Part shown: piece by piece, positions 27,368 through 36,582 of the stretch
How positions within the stretch are numbered: the stretch's first letter is position 1
Layout of the letters: the number at the start of each line of letters is the position of its first letter
DNA from: Bacillus cereus
GTDB lineage: Bacteria; Bacillota; Bacilli; Bacillales; Bacillaceae_G
Direction of reading: 5' to 3'
DNA length: 64,000 nucleotides
Assembly (NCBI RefSeq): GCF_002584535.1
Contig: NZ_NUOT01000051.1
Span: forward strand, 57,324 to 121,323
Made by a program: the position numbers and the translations under genes
The notes under the pieces: model-generated
Told to the model about the DNA's origin: nothing
What the model saw: the letters and a program-made list of their open reading frames with translations, nothing else
The model's database searches: none

Positions 27368-30043
27368 ATGAAACGAATGGACCTCATTTATAATGTAATA
27401 AAGAAAGGGAATTACTCAGAAGGTGTAACAGCATCTGAACTCGCTACCTTTCTACAGCTAGACCGTGCAAATGTAAGCAGCGATTTAAATAAGCTGGTGA
27501 AAGAGGGTCGTTTATCTAAAACAGGGACACGCCCTGTCCGTTTTTATTTAGGAGTTAACTCTCATATGGAAACGCATTCAGAAAATGACACTTCACTCGA
27601 TACCTTTGCAAAAGAGAACACAAGCCTCAAAATTGCGATTGAAAAAGCAAAGGCCGCTGTACTCTATCCGCCAAATGGTATGCATACATTACTACTTGGA
27701 GAAACAGGTGTCGGGAAATCTATGTTTGCCTCTTTAATGCATGAATACGCAATTGAAGTTAATCGGCTCCCAAAAGATGCACCGTTTATCGTCTTTAACT
27801 GTGCGGACTACGCAAATAATCCACAGCTCTTACTTGGGCAGCTTTTCGGGATAAAGAGAGGTGCTTACACTGGTGCAAGTGACCAAAAGGGATTAATTGA
27901 AAAAGCTCATGAAGGCATTCTCTTTCTAGATGAAATACACCGCCTTCCGCCAGAAGGACAAGAAATGCTATTCACATTTATTGACCGGGGTGTGTATCGT
28001 CGCCTTGGAGAAACAGAGAACGAGCGCCGAGCACAAGTATTAATTATTACCGCAACAACAGAAGAACCAAACTCGTTTTTACTGAAAACATTTACACGGC
28101 GAATTCCAATGACCGTAACGCTTCCACCACTTCGTGAACGAACACATCAGGAACGCTTTTCACTATTGCAGCTCTTTTTTACAAATGAAGCGATTCGCCT
28201 ACGAAAAGGAATTCATGTCAGCCCAAATACAATGCGCGCATTCGTCTTTTATCAATGTCCAAACAATATCGGACAATTAAAAACCGATGTACAAATCGCC
28301 TGCGCAAAAGCCTATTCTGATTTCGTAACAAAAAAGAGAGATTCTGTACGTGTTTCTAGCACTGACTTACCATGGTACATGAAGGAAGGCTTATTTATCG
28401 AAAGAAAAAGTCGCCATCTGTATCAAGTACCAAACGAAACTTTTGTGTTTACGAGTGACGAAGGATGGAGTAGACATAAAACAGAAGATACACGCTCTTC
28501 CATTTATAATTACATCGATCATAAATATGAAGAACTCCAAGCACGCGGGATTGAAGAAGAAGAATTAGAATTATTAATAGACAATGATATCCAAAGCTTT
28601 TTCGTTCATTATTTTAATCAAATGTCCAAAAAGACAAATCATGAAAACGTCTTTAAAATCGTCGATCGTAATATTGTTTCTGTTTGCGAAAAAATCGCTG
28701 AACTAGCAGAAAAACATTTATCTAAGACATTCGATGAAAAAGTCTTTCTCGCTTTAAGTTTACATGTACAGACAACTTTACAACGTTTACAAGGCGGGAA
28801 ACAAATTCATCACCCACAGCTGAATCAAATTCGTACGAAATATAAAGAAGCTTTCTCCGTTGCCATGCAATGTATCCAGCTGTTAGAAGAAGAATTACAA
28901 ATAACGATGCCGATTGATGAAGCTGGATTCTTAACGATGTTTTTTGTTGTTGATCCCATCCCAGCTTCCCAAACAGAAGTAAAAGTATTAATTTTGGCTC
29001 ATGGCAATGGTATCGCAACAGAAATGGCAAATGTATCCAATGAACTTCTCGGTATCGATGAAGTAACAGGAATTGATATGCCCCTTCATGAATCGCCGAA
29101 AGATTTCTTAGAACGAGTAAAAATGTACATGAAAACACTAGGACATATAAATGGACTTCTCTTACTTGTCGATATGGGGTCACTTGCTTATATCGGAGAT
29201 ATACTAGAGACGGAATTCCATATCCCTGTACGCGTTCTCTCGATGACAAGTACGCCGCACGTACTCGAAGCAGCGCGAAAAGCCCAGCTCGGTTACTCAT
29301 TAGATACGTTATATGAAACCGTGAAAAATTTAACACCGTTTTACTTGAACGTACAAGAAGAAAAGAAAAAGCCACTCGCTCCAATGAAATCAGTCATTTT
29401 AACAGCTTGTTTAACAGGAGAAGGAAGCGCACTGGCCATTCAAAAAATGCTTGAAAACTATTTGCGATTCGATAAGGATTTAATAGAAATTATTCCGATT
29501 AGTATCGTTCATGAAAAAGATTTAACAAAAATGATCGAAAATATAAAGAAAGAACGCAATATGATTTGTATTGTTACAAACTTTGATGTACAAGTACCAT
29601 GTTTAACTTATCATTTCCAAGATATTATAAACTACAAAGCCATTCAACCGATTCAAGAATTAATTACGTATGAAGAAACATATGCAAAAATGGCTGATAT
29701 TCTCGGGCAACAAATGCAACGCGAAGATGGAGCACTGATGATTAAAACAATACGGTACGCGCTCAATACAATTCAAGAGCTCATCTCTTTACAGTTAAAC
29801 CCTGATAGTTTAATGGGAGTTATTTTGCATATGAGCTGTATGATTGATCGGCTGCAAAAGGGAGAAAAACTCCTCCCTTACCCTGACAAAGAAGCACGTA
29901 GACAAGATGAATACTGGATGTATATGAAAGTAAAAAAAACGCTGCAACCGATTGAAAATACGTTTGACGTACAAATTCCAGATGATGAAGTATTTTATGT
30001 AATGGACTTCTTCATAAAGAATCAACCAGAAAAAAAAGAATAA
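27368..30043 (+). CDS. Sigma-54-dependent PRD/EIIA transcriptional activator of LevR/CelR type
   Basis: An 891-residue PTS-controlled enhancer-binding protein. In order: an N-terminal helix-turn-helix (residues 1-60); an AAA+ domain with Walker A GETGVGKS (111-118), the sigma-54 contact loop GAYTGA (165-170, the common Tyr form of GAFTGA) and Walker B FLDEIH (186-191); PRD1 (about 450-545); a mannose-type EIIA domain with LILAHGNGIATEM carrying the phosphorylatable His; an EIIB-like region; and PRD2 at the C-terminus. HPr or EIIB phosphorylation sets its activity. The nearest PTS operon, 5.6 kb away, has a sigma-54 promoter, so it is the likely target. Confidence 0.92.
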   Translation: MKRMDLIYNVIKKGNYSEGVTASELATFLQLDRANVSSDLNKLVKEGRLSKTGTRPVRFYLGVNSHMETHSENDTSLDTFAKENTSLKIAIEKAKAAVLYPPNGMHTLLLGETGVGKSMFASLMHEYAIEVNRLPKDAPFIVFNCADYANNPQLLLGQLFGIKRGAYTGASDQKGLIEKAHEGILFLDEIHRLPPEGQEMLFTFIDRGVYRRLGETENERRAQVLIITATTEEPNSFLLKTFTRRIPMTVTLPPLRERTHQERFSLLQLFFTNEAIRLRKGIHVSPNTMRAFVFYQCPNNIGQLKTDVQIACAKAYSDFVTKKRDSVRVSSTDLPWYMKEGLFIERKSRHLYQVPNETFVFTSDEGWSRHKTEDTRSSIYNYIDHKYEELQARGIEEEELELLIDNDIQSFFVHYFNQMSKKTNHENVFKIVDRNIVSVCEKIAELAEKHLSKTFDEKVFLALSLHVQTTLQRLQGGKQIHHPQLNQIRTKYKEAFSVAMQCIQLLEEELQITMPIDEAGFLTMFFVVDPIPASQTEVKVLILAHGNGIATEMANVSNELLGIDEVTGIDMPLHESPKDFLERVKMYMKTLGHINGLLLLVDMGSLAYIGDILETEFHIPVRVLSMTSTPHVLEAARKAQLGYSLDTLYETVKNLTPFYLNVQEEKKKPLAPMKSVILTACLTGEGSALAIQKMLENYLRFDKDLIEIIPISIVHEKDLTKMIENIKKERNMICIVTNFDVQVPCLTYHFQDIINYKAIQPIQELITYEETYAKMADILGQQMQREDGALMIKTIRYALNTIQELISLQLNPDSLMGVILHMSCMIDRLQKGEKLLPYPDKEARRQDEYWMYMKVKKTLQPIENTFDVQIPDDEVFYVMDFFIKNQPEKKE

Positions 30044-30089
30044 AGTAAATATGCCCATGAATGTTAACATTCATGGGCATATTTACTTA
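30044..30089. terminator. Perfect 46-base palindromic terminator between convergent genes
   Basis: AAGTAAATATGCCCATGAAT followed by GTTAAC and the exact complement back. It includes the stop codon of the CHRD gene and follows the PRD activator stop by one base. Confidence 0.85.
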
Positions 30090-30512
30090 ACGGCTTATCG
30101 ATCGGCTATACCCCTTTATCTTTCCACGTATTTCTCCTCTTGCATATGCTCTTGTATGAACATTTACATATGCATTCATTTCTTCGATTGCCTGCACAAG
30201 ATTTTCGAACGTCTTCCCTTGCAAAGGCCCTTCTAGATCTTCAGTGGACACCATACCTGTTATCGTTCCTTCATTTACACTAATTCCATGCTTCACAGGT
30301 CCATATAAAAACATTACCACTGGTCCTGTCTGATTCCCTTTGCCTAAGTGAATTTGGCAAGATGTTATCTTCTCAATATTCTTCAATATGATCCTATAAT
30401 GTAGTTTTGTAAAATTGCTATTGAAAATAAGTTCAGCTACCCCATAAGCCTTTGTTTCTACAGGAGGTAATTCATTACCACCTTTTAGCTTAGCAACAAA
30501 ATGTTTTGTCAT
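30087..30512 (-). CDS. CHRD domain-containing protein
   Basis: A 141-residue protein made of one CHRD domain: FVAKLKGGNELPPVETKAYGVAELIF is the start of the fold, and QIHLGKGNQTGPVVMFLY its central motif. The domain was named from chordin; in Bacillus it is found in small proteins of unknown role, some of them spore or surface associated. No signal peptide is seen. The ribosome site AAGGAG is 12 bases before ATG 30512, a little far. Confidence 0.85.
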   Translation of the reverse strand: MTKHFVAKLKGGNELPPVETKAYGVAELIFNSNFTKLHYRIILKNIEKITSCQIHLGKGNQTGPVVMFLYGPVKHGISVNEGTITGMVSTEDLEGPLQGKTFENLVQAIEEMNAYVNVHTRAYARGEIRGKIKGYSRSISR

Positions 30513-30736
30513 ACGAGCAACATTCTCCTTATATAAATTTCAATTTGAATAGCTGGCATCTCTTTAACTAATTTATTGCTGGGACACGATTAATTATGAC
30601 TTTTTCAGAGGCGCTTTTTCATGAGGATTATTCCACTCAAGAAATCTTTACAAAAACATTACATCATAGCCATTCCCTTTGCTTAGGTCCTCCTTGTATA
30701 ATGCACATAGACTTTAAATTTCTTTAGGAGGCCACC

Positions 30737-31897
30737 TTGAAAACGATAATAGAAATCTTTCTCGTATCACTTAAACTAGGTCTTACCTCTTTCGGAGGTC
30801 CTGTAGCTCATCTTGGGTACTTCCATCACGAATACGTACAAAAGCGAAAATGGATGGATGAGCGAAGCTATGGCGATTTAGTAGCACTCTGTCAATTCCT
30901 TCCTGGCCCTGCAAGCAGTCAAGTTGGAATTGGCATCGGTTTATCACGCGGAGGACTCCTTGGAGCTATAGCCGCTTGGACTGGATTTACACTCCCATCC
31001 GTTCTTGTACTTGTCTTTTTTGCTTCACTGCTCCAGCAATTTCATGTGACGGATGCTGGCTGGATTCATGGTTTAAAGCTTGTAGCAGTAGCAATTGTCG
31101 CCCATGCAATATGGGGAATGGCTCAGAAATTAACACCGGATCGAAACCGAGCAACCATTGCAATCATCACTGCTGCAATCGCATTATTATTTCCAAGTAC
31201 ATGGACACAAGTTGCACTTATTCTACTTGCTGGTTTTATCGGTTGGCTCTTATATCGTAAGTATGAAGTTCCATCTGCTAGCAAAATACATATTCCTATT
31301 TCACGTATAACAGCCATCTTATGCCTTTTACTATTCCTTAGTTTATTATTCTTGTTACCCATCTTACGACCATTTTCACACTGGATTGCCATGTTTGATA
31401 GTTTCTATCGCTCCGGCTCACTCGTGTTTGGCGGGGGACATGTCGTTCTTCCTCTTCTTGAAAATGAATTTGTACTAAATGGCATGATGACAAAAGAACA
31501 GTTTCTAGCAGGATACGGTCTAACACAAGCCGTTCCAGGTCCTCTTTTTACATTTGCATCTTACATAGGAGCTGTGCTGGATGGAACGCTAGGAGCCATT
31601 CTTGCAACAATTGCTATCTTTCTTCCTGCATTCTTGCTTGTCATTGGTTTACTGCCATTTTGGGATCAAGTTAGACGCTTGTCTTATGTACAAGGCGCAC
31701 TCCTTGGTATTAATGCTGCTGTTGTTGGCATTTTACTAGCTGCTTTTTACAATCCAATTTGGACAAGCTCCATCATAAGTACGCCTGACTTTGTTATCGC
31801 CTCTCTCCTATTTTGTCTATTAGCATTTTGGAAAGCACCACCATGGATCATAGTTGTTCTTGGCGCCGTTAGTGGCTATATTCTTTCTATTATCTAG
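30737..31897 (+). CDS. chrA: Chromate transporter, long-chain CHR family
   Basis: A 386-residue bidomain CHR transporter with about ten spans. Each half shows the family motif: FGGPVAHLGYFHHEYVQKRKWM with QFLPGPASSQ in the first, and FGGGHVVLPLLENEFV with QAVPGPLFTFASYIGA in the second. Such proteins export chromate or act on sulfate-like anions. The start is TTG 30737, seven bases after AGGAGG. It stands alone with its own terminator; no chrB-like or regulator gene is adjacent. Confidence 0.92.
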   Translation: MKTIIEIFLVSLKLGLTSFGGPVAHLGYFHHEYVQKRKWMDERSYGDLVALCQFLPGPASSQVGIGIGLSRGGLLGAIAAWTGFTLPSVLVLVFFASLLQQFHVTDAGWIHGLKLVAVAIVAHAIWGMAQKLTPDRNRATIAIITAAIALLFPSTWTQVALILLAGFIGWLLYRKYEVPSASKIHIPISRITAILCLLLFLSLLFLLPILRPFSHWIAMFDSFYRSGSLVFGGGHVVLPLLENEFVLNGMMTKEQFLAGYGLTQAVPGPLFTFASYIGAVLDGTLGAILATIAIFLPAFLLVIGLLPFWDQVRRLSYVQGALLGINAAVVGILLAAFYNPIWTSSIISTPDFVIASLLFCLLAFWKAPPWIIVVLGAVSGYILSII

Positions 31898-31904
31898 CCA
31901 TACA

Positions 31905-31936
31905 AAAAGACGGTCTTAATAAACCGTCTTTTTTAA
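31905..31936 (+). terminator. Terminator after chrA
   Basis: AAAGACGGT and ACCGTCTTT form the stem, followed by a T run. Confidence 0.88.
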
Positions 31937-32047
31937 AATCTCACAAGTTCTATCCCCTCTGGCAACTCACTTTCCGTTAAAACCCGTAGTTCCTTCACGC
32001 GTTCCATTACATAAAATGAAAAAAGCGTGCCTTGTCAGCGCCGCTTT

Positions 32048-33373
32048 TTATTTCTCTACTTTTGTGAAGAACTGCGGAAGATAGTCTTTATGTGCTTCCA
32101 ACATTTCATCTAAAATTTGTTTTGCTACTTTATCTGATGGTACAAGTGGATTAATTGTCATAGCTAGCAGCGCTTTATGATAATCCCCTGTAACAGCAGC
32201 TTCAATTGATGTGCGCTCAAATGATTTGATTTGCTGAACTAAACCGCAAACAGAAACCGGTAAGTCTCCTACCGCAATCGGCTTCGGACCATCTTTTGTA
32301 ATGGTACAGTTCACTTCAACAACTGAATCATGTGGCAAGCTTGCAATTGTACCGTTATTTCTTGTATTAACAGGTTGAATATCACCTTTATTATTATAAA
32401 TGGATGTAATTAAGCTACATGCTGCATCACTGTAATACGCCCCTCCGCGTTTTTCTAACTGCGGTGGCTTAATATCTAAATTCGGATCTTTATATAACTC
32501 GAATAAATCGTCTTCTAATTGTTTCACCACTTCTGCACGTGTTCCTTTTTTAATAGAAGCTTGTTTTTCTTCTTCTAGCATTTCACGTGTTTTATAATAG
32601 TAACGATGGTATGGACATGGAATTGCACGCAGAGCGCGGATGAACTCTGGCTCCCAATCTAGCGCAGCGATGTTTTCCATCGTAATTTGCTTTTCTGGGT
32701 CTGTTACAAGTTCTATTACTTGATCCATCACACTTACTCCATCTAAATACACATTTAATCCGTAGGCCATATGATTTAAGCCGGCAAAGTCAACATGAAC
32801 GCGGCTTGCATCTACTTCAAGCAACCTTGCAAGCCCCATACGAATACCAATTGGAACATTACATAATCCCACTACTTTTTGAATGCTTGTATAACGAAGT
32901 ACAGCCTCTGTTACCATGCCAGCTGGATTTGTGAAATTAATGAGCCAAGCATCTGGACAAAGCTCTTCCATGTCTTTACAAATATCTAAAATAACCGGAA
33001 TCGTTCTCAATGCTTTGAATAATCCACCTGGTCCATTCGTTTCTTGACCGATTACATCATATTTTAATGGAATCGCCTCATCTTTCGTACGTGCCTCTAA
33101 TAAACCAACGCGAAGCTGTGTTGTTACAAAGTCAGCATCCTTAAGTGCAGCGCGGCGATCAAGTGTTAAGTGAATATCAATTGGTAGACCAGCTTTTTTC
33201 ACCATACGTTTCGCTAAATTCCCAACGATCTCTAACTTTTCTTTTCCTTCTTCAATATCAACGAGCCAAATTTCGCGAACTGGAAGCTCATCATAGCGCT
33301 TAATAAATCCTTCAATTAACTCTGGTGTATAACTAGATCCACCGCCGATTGTAGCAATTTTAATTCCGCTCAT
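32048..33373 (-). CDS. celF: 6-phospho-beta-glucosidase (glycoside hydrolase family 4)
   Basis: A 441-residue GH4 enzyme that uses NAD and a divalent metal to split 6-phosphocellobiose and related disaccharide phosphates. The NAD loop IATIGGGSSYTPELIEGF is N-terminal, NPAG and LCNVPIG (metal-ligand Cys) are central, and GLNHM follows. It is the last gene of the PTS operon and starts three bases after the IIA stop, with AAAGGAGAA overlapping that stop. The operon order IIB-IIC-IIA-hydrolase equals that of licBCAH in B. subtilis. Confidence 0.95.
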   Translation of the reverse strand: MSGIKIATIGGGSSYTPELIEGFIKRYDELPVREIWLVDIEEGKEKLEIVGNLAKRMVKKAGLPIDIHLTLDRRAALKDADFVTTQLRVGLLEARTKDEAIPLKYDVIGQETNGPGGLFKALRTIPVILDICKDMEELCPDAWLINFTNPAGMVTEAVLRYTSIQKVVGLCNVPIGIRMGLARLLEVDASRVHVDFAGLNHMAYGLNVYLDGVSVMDQVIELVTDPEKQITMENIAALDWEPEFIRALRAIPCPYHRYYYKTREMLEEEKQASIKKGTRAEVVKQLEDDLFELYKDPNLDIKPPQLEKRGGAYYSDAACSLITSIYNNKGDIQPVNTRNNGTIASLPHDSVVEVNCTITKDGPKPIAVGDLPVSVCGLVQQIKSFERTSIEAAVTGDYHKALLAMTINPLVPSDKVAKQILDEMLEAHKDYLPQFFTKVEK

Positions 33374-33376
33374 ACC

Positions 33377-33700
33377 TTATTCTCCTTTCGCATCAAGTTT
33401 TTTATAAAGGTCAATAAATTCTGCTGCTAATTCTTTTACAGTCATTGAATTCATTAAATGGTCTTGTGCATGAATTAAAAGAACACTAATTTCTGTTTTT
33501 TCTCCTCTTGCTTCTGATTGTATAAGCTCTGTTTGGAAATGATGTGCTTCATTAATGGCTTCTTTCGCTTTTGCCATCGCTTCATCTGCTTCTAACAATC
33601 TCCCCTGTTTCGCATATTGCAGTGCCTCCATCGCATAACTTCTTGCGTTACCGCTGTGTAAAATTAATTGGAATGGAATTTGTTCTGCTGTAGTCATCAT
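33377..33700 (-). CDS. celC: PTS lactose/cellobiose-family IIA component
   Basis: A 107-residue all-helical IIA protein (QLILHSGNARSYAMEALQYA ... [22 protein letters not shown]). The phosphorylated His is in HAQDHLM. It passes phosphate from HPr to the IIB protein encoded upstream. ATG 33700 or the next codon, 33697, could be used. A 332-base gap with a repeat and a hairpin separates it from the IIC gene. A paralogue lies at 37590-37907. Confidence 0.93.
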   Translation of the reverse strand: MMTTAEQIPFQLILHSGNARSYAMEALQYAKQGRLLEADEAMAKAKEAINEAHHFQTELIQSEARGEKTEISVLLIHAQDHLMNSMTVKELAAEFIDLYKKLDAKGE

Positions 33701-33730
33701 AAATACCGCCCTCTCTATAAAGTGAAACTT

Positions 33731-33880
33731 TAATCAGCAGGGGCTTTTTCCCACTGATTATTAGCCCTCGCCAATCGGGCATTTACAGGTAGTTGTCTCC
33801 ACCTAACTTCTTTGCTTTTACCGATTTTTCAGGTAGGAGGCTTACTCCCCTTTAATGCGGGGTAAAGTTCAATCGATTGA
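33731..33880 (+). repeat. Interspersed repeat family B, inside the cellobiose operon
   Basis: Contains ATTATTAGCCCTCGCCAATC, CAGTTGT-like and CACCTAACTTCTTTGC blocks and the closing AGGTAGGAGGCTTACTCCCC. Similar blocks are at 47848 and, decayed, at 62155; a short piece is at about 13385. It occupies the gap between the IIC and IIA genes. Confidence 0.7.
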
Positions 33881-33990
33881 AATACCCCCTCAGTTTGAAC
33901 GCGTCTATTAAAATTAAACTATTATTTTAGTTGTATATTTTTAGTGTTCTTCCAGATATGTGCCATTTTTCTGAACATGATATAAAGGTA

Positions 33991-34025
33991 TTGTCCTCAC
34001 GATCTAGCACCGCCCGTGAGAACAA
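33991..34025 (-). terminator. Hairpin after the IIC gene
   Basis: TTGTCCTCACG pairs with CGTGAGAACAA across a 13-base loop, seven bases past the IIC stop. No T run follows, so it is more likely an mRNA-stabilising or attenuating hairpin than a full terminator. Confidence 0.5.
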
Positions 34026-34032
34026 TCATGTA

Positions 34033-35340
34033 TTACATAGGTACAGATTGATCGTTTCCTTGTGCTGCAGCTTTTTCAGTTTTAACAATAGAACGGTCAC
34101 ATAATACAACGAATGGATAGTAAATTACCATTGCAATTACAAAGTTGAGTAACTGGAGAATTGCACCTGAAATATGTCCACCTGTTACAAGGTAACCACT
34201 AATAATTGGTGGTGTTGCCCACGGAATCATCGCAACTGTTTTGGGCACCATTCCTAAAGAAATCGCTGTATAAGAAGTAATTACTAATACAATTGGTGTC
34301 ACAATAAATGGAATAAATAAAATTGGATTTAAAATAATCGGTGTACCAAAGATTACTGGTTCATTAATGTTAAATGCACCTGGTCCAATTGATAATCGGG
34401 ATACGCCACGCATTTGTGCGCTTTTCGCTACAATTAATACAACTACTAAGAATGCTAATGTTGCACCAGAACCACCAAGATATACGAATGTATCAAAGAA
34501 TGGCTTGGTAATAATGTTTGGAACATCAAATGCAGACACACCATCTTGGAATAATTTTATATTTTTTTCTAACGCTGGTAAGTATAACGGCTCGATGATA
34601 CCACCAACGATGTTTGGACCGTGTAAACCAAAGAACCAAAGAAGATGAACAAGAATTACAATAACAATTGCACTTGGTAATGTACCCGCTAAACCTTGTA
34701 ATGGTAATTGAATTGTATTAAAGATAAATTCATGAACACTTGTACCTGCTAATTTCACAGCTAATTGAATACCTGCAACTACTGTCAAAATCACAAATGC
34801 TGGAACTAACGCTGCAAAAGAGCGAAGAACAGCTGGTGGTACTCCATCTGGCATTTTGAAAGTAATCTCTCTTTGTACAAAGAAACGGAATGCTTCCGTA
34901 ACAAGAAGTGCTACAATGATTGCTACGAATAAACCTTGTGCTCCTGTCCAAACTAAATTTAATCCGCCCTCTTTTGGTGTTGTTGGTGTAAGAATAATTA
35001 ACGCACCAAATGAAATAATACCTGCAGACAATCCATCAACACCGTAAGATTTTGCTAAGTTGTAACTTGTTGTAAATGCTATAATTAATGCTAAAATTGC
35101 GAAAGAACCAGTCCACATTCCTCCGCCTATCTGCTTCCACGTTTCACCAAACAAACCTTTCATGAAACTTTGAAAAGCTTCAGATGGAAAGCCATTAACA
35201 AGCGACGCTAGGGCACCAACTAAGATAAGCGGCATAACTGCAATAAATCCATCACGGATCGCAGCTAAATGACGTTGTGATCCGATTTTACCAGCGACTG
35301 GAACAATATACTTTTCCATAAATGCAATAAACTTTTGCAT
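34033..35340 (-). CDS. celB: PTS cellobiose-family IIC permease
   Basis: A 435-residue membrane permease with about ten spans that moves the beta-glucoside while IIB phosphorylates it. Signatures include RDGFIAVMPLILVGAL near 28, LLWFFGLHGPNIVGGIIEPLY in the middle and FNINEPVIFGTPIILNP with the conserved Glu of the substrate site. ATG 35340 follows GGGGGGAAGAA. IIB is encoded 17 bases upstream. Confidence 0.95.
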   Translation of the reverse strand: MQKFIAFMEKYIVPVAGKIGSQRHLAAIRDGFIAVMPLILVGALASLVNGFPSEAFQSFMKGLFGETWKQIGGGMWTGSFAILALIIAFTTSYNLAKSYGVDGLSAGIISFGALIILTPTTPKEGGLNLVWTGAQGLFVAIIVALLVTEAFRFFVQREITFKMPDGVPPAVLRSFAALVPAFVILTVVAGIQLAVKLAGTSVHEFIFNTIQLPLQGLAGTLPSAIVIVILVHLLWFFGLHGPNIVGGIIEPLYLPALEKNIKLFQDGVSAFDVPNIITKPFFDTFVYLGGSGATLAFLVVVLIVAKSAQMRGVSRLSIGPGAFNINEPVIFGTPIILNPILFIPFIVTPIVLVITSYTAISLGMVPKTVAMIPWATPPIISGYLVTGGHISGAILQLLNFVIAMVIYYPFVVLCDRSIVKTEKAAAQGNDQSVPM

Positions 35341-35357
35341 TCTTTCTTCCCCCCTAA

Positions 35358-35660
35358 TTATTTTTTAAGTGTTAATGCGTGATCTAAAACTGCCTCTCCA
35401 TTCATCATGCCGTAGTGCATTGGATTGATAACGTCGATACCAACATTCCTCTCATCAGCAAGCGCTTTCATTGAAGAGAGCATATAACGAACTTGTGGTC
35501 CTAGTAATAATACATCTGCTTCATCAATGTTGTTTTTTACTGCATCCCCAGATACAGCCCAGATCTTTCCTTCTAGACCGCGAGCTTTTGCAGCCTCTTC
35601 CATTTTTGTAACTAGTAAGCTTGTAGACATTCCTGCTGAACAACAAAGTAAAATATTCAT
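35358..35660 (-). CDS. celA: PTS cellobiose-family IIB component
   Basis: A 100-residue cytoplasmic IIB with the phosphorylated Cys in [13 protein letters not shown] at its N-terminus (Cys6 or Cys7) and [10 protein letters not shown] later. It is the first gene of the operon. ATG 35660 is preceded by AGGGGGAC. A sigma-54 promoter lies about 57 bases before the expected leader start, with an activator site array behind it. Confidence 0.94.
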   Translation of the reverse strand: MNILLCCSAGMSTSLLVTKMEEAAKARGLEGKIWAVSGDAVKNNIDEADVLLLGPQVRYMLSSMKALADERNVGIDVINPMHYGMMNGEAVLDHALTLKK

Positions 35661-35728
35661 TAATAAGTCCCCCTATGCATGTAAACTATTTTTGTTATTT
35701 ATTTTTCTTTCTTTACACCTTTTATTAT

Positions 35729-35745
35729 TGCAATTGCCGTGCCAA
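35729..35745 (-). promoter_or_regulatory. Sigma-54 (-24/-12) promoter of the cellobiose operon
   Basis: On the minus strand TTGGCACGGCAATTGCA matches TGGCAC-N5-TTGCW without a mismatch. Transcription would start near 35717 and give a leader of about 57 bases before the IIB gene. Confidence 0.92.
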
Positions 35746-35791
35746 CTTTTCAAACTGCCTAAAATCAACATTCTCCTAAGTGTTTTTTATT

Positions 35792-35866
35792 GTGTGTTAT
35801 CGCTTTCAAAAAGTGTGTTATTTAAAATATCGGTAGTGTGTTATAAAACAACACGCTTTTAACACA
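35792..35866. promoter_or_regulatory. Phased upstream activator array for the sigma-54 promoter
   Basis: GTGTGTTAT occurs at 35792, 35813 and 35836, steps of 21 and 23 bases, and an inverted form TAACACA is at 35860. Steps of two helical turns place all sites on one face of the DNA, about 50 to 120 bases behind the -24 box, the expected place for an enhancer-binding protein. Confidence 0.75.
35795..35808 (-). promoter_or_regulatory. Catabolite-responsive element (cre)
   Basis: TGAAAGCGATAACA on the minus strand fits the CcpA consensus TGWNANCGNTNWCA exactly. It overlaps the nearest activator half-site, so CcpA could block the activator when glucose is present. Confidence 0.8.
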
Positions 35867-36065
35867 TATCTGTATGAAAATAGATTAGTGTTTAGTTGTC
35901 TAGTCGTGTGGGAAAACAAAAAATAAAATATTTTTACAAATAAATTTTATATTGGCTTTTCACTTTGTAATAAACTAGTGTTTCATATTCCAAAAGAATA
36001 GATTGTCCAATCTAACTTCTATTTCTTTACATAAAATAAGATAAAACATTTTTTATACAAGAAGT

Positions 36066-36438
36066 ATGGAACATGCCACATTCGGCAGACATATAATTGT
36101 AGATTTGTAGAAAATAGATTTTTTCTCTATTAAATGCTTGTGAATTTTTAGAACAACATTTAATAACTGCATCTGTTATATGTGGTGCTACTGTTCTATC
36201 TGTAAGCGAAAAAATATTTCACCCATATGGCGTTACTATATTAATTCTACTAGCAGAGAGCCACATCTCTATTCACACATATCCAGAAAAGGGCTTCGCA
36301 GCAATCGCCTATTATACATGCGGTACAGCCGTTGATCCACAAAAAGCGATTAACTATATATTAGACATTTTAAAACCGAAGCGATTTTATATAAAAAAAT
36401 TGCTTCGAGGTATAGGAGAAATAACGAATATGAGCTAA
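36066..36438 (+). pseudogene. speD: S-adenosylmethionine decarboxylase proenzyme, broken
   Basis: The C-terminal part reads cleanly as SpeD (CGATVLSV near the middle, the self-cleavage site LAESHISIHTYPEKGF, then YYTCGTAVDP and KKLLRGIGE). The N-terminus is also clear (MEHATFGRHIIVDL) but then meets TAG at 36108 where the family has Trp, and a six-T run at 36119-36124 shifts the frame by one; removing one T restores DFSLLNA. Two independent lesions make it a pseudogene. The catalytic Ser region is intact, so the decay is recent. The normal SpeD supplies decarboxylated SAM for spermidine. Confidence 0.88.
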
Positions 36439-36485
36439 TTCTTATTTTTATTCTTCTACTAAAAGGAGGTTACGCTACAATAACA

Positions 36486-36515
36486 GGACCATCAGTGATA
36501 ATCCACTGATGGTCC
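36486..36515. terminator. Perfect stem-loop after the speD remnant
   Basis: GGACCATCAGTG and CACTGATGGTCC form a 12-bp stem with a six-base loop. There is no T run on either strand, so termination is weak or absent. Confidence 0.5.
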
Positions 36516-36582
36516 ACACCCATCTATCATTCAAATATTGGCGATTCGAAAACCTACAATAAAGAATTAACCTCCTGTAAAC

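Noticed and set aside
28722-29384. 220-codon minus-strand frame within the PRD activator gene
   Set aside because: It lies wholly opposite a well-supported gene and has no family motif or ribosome site.
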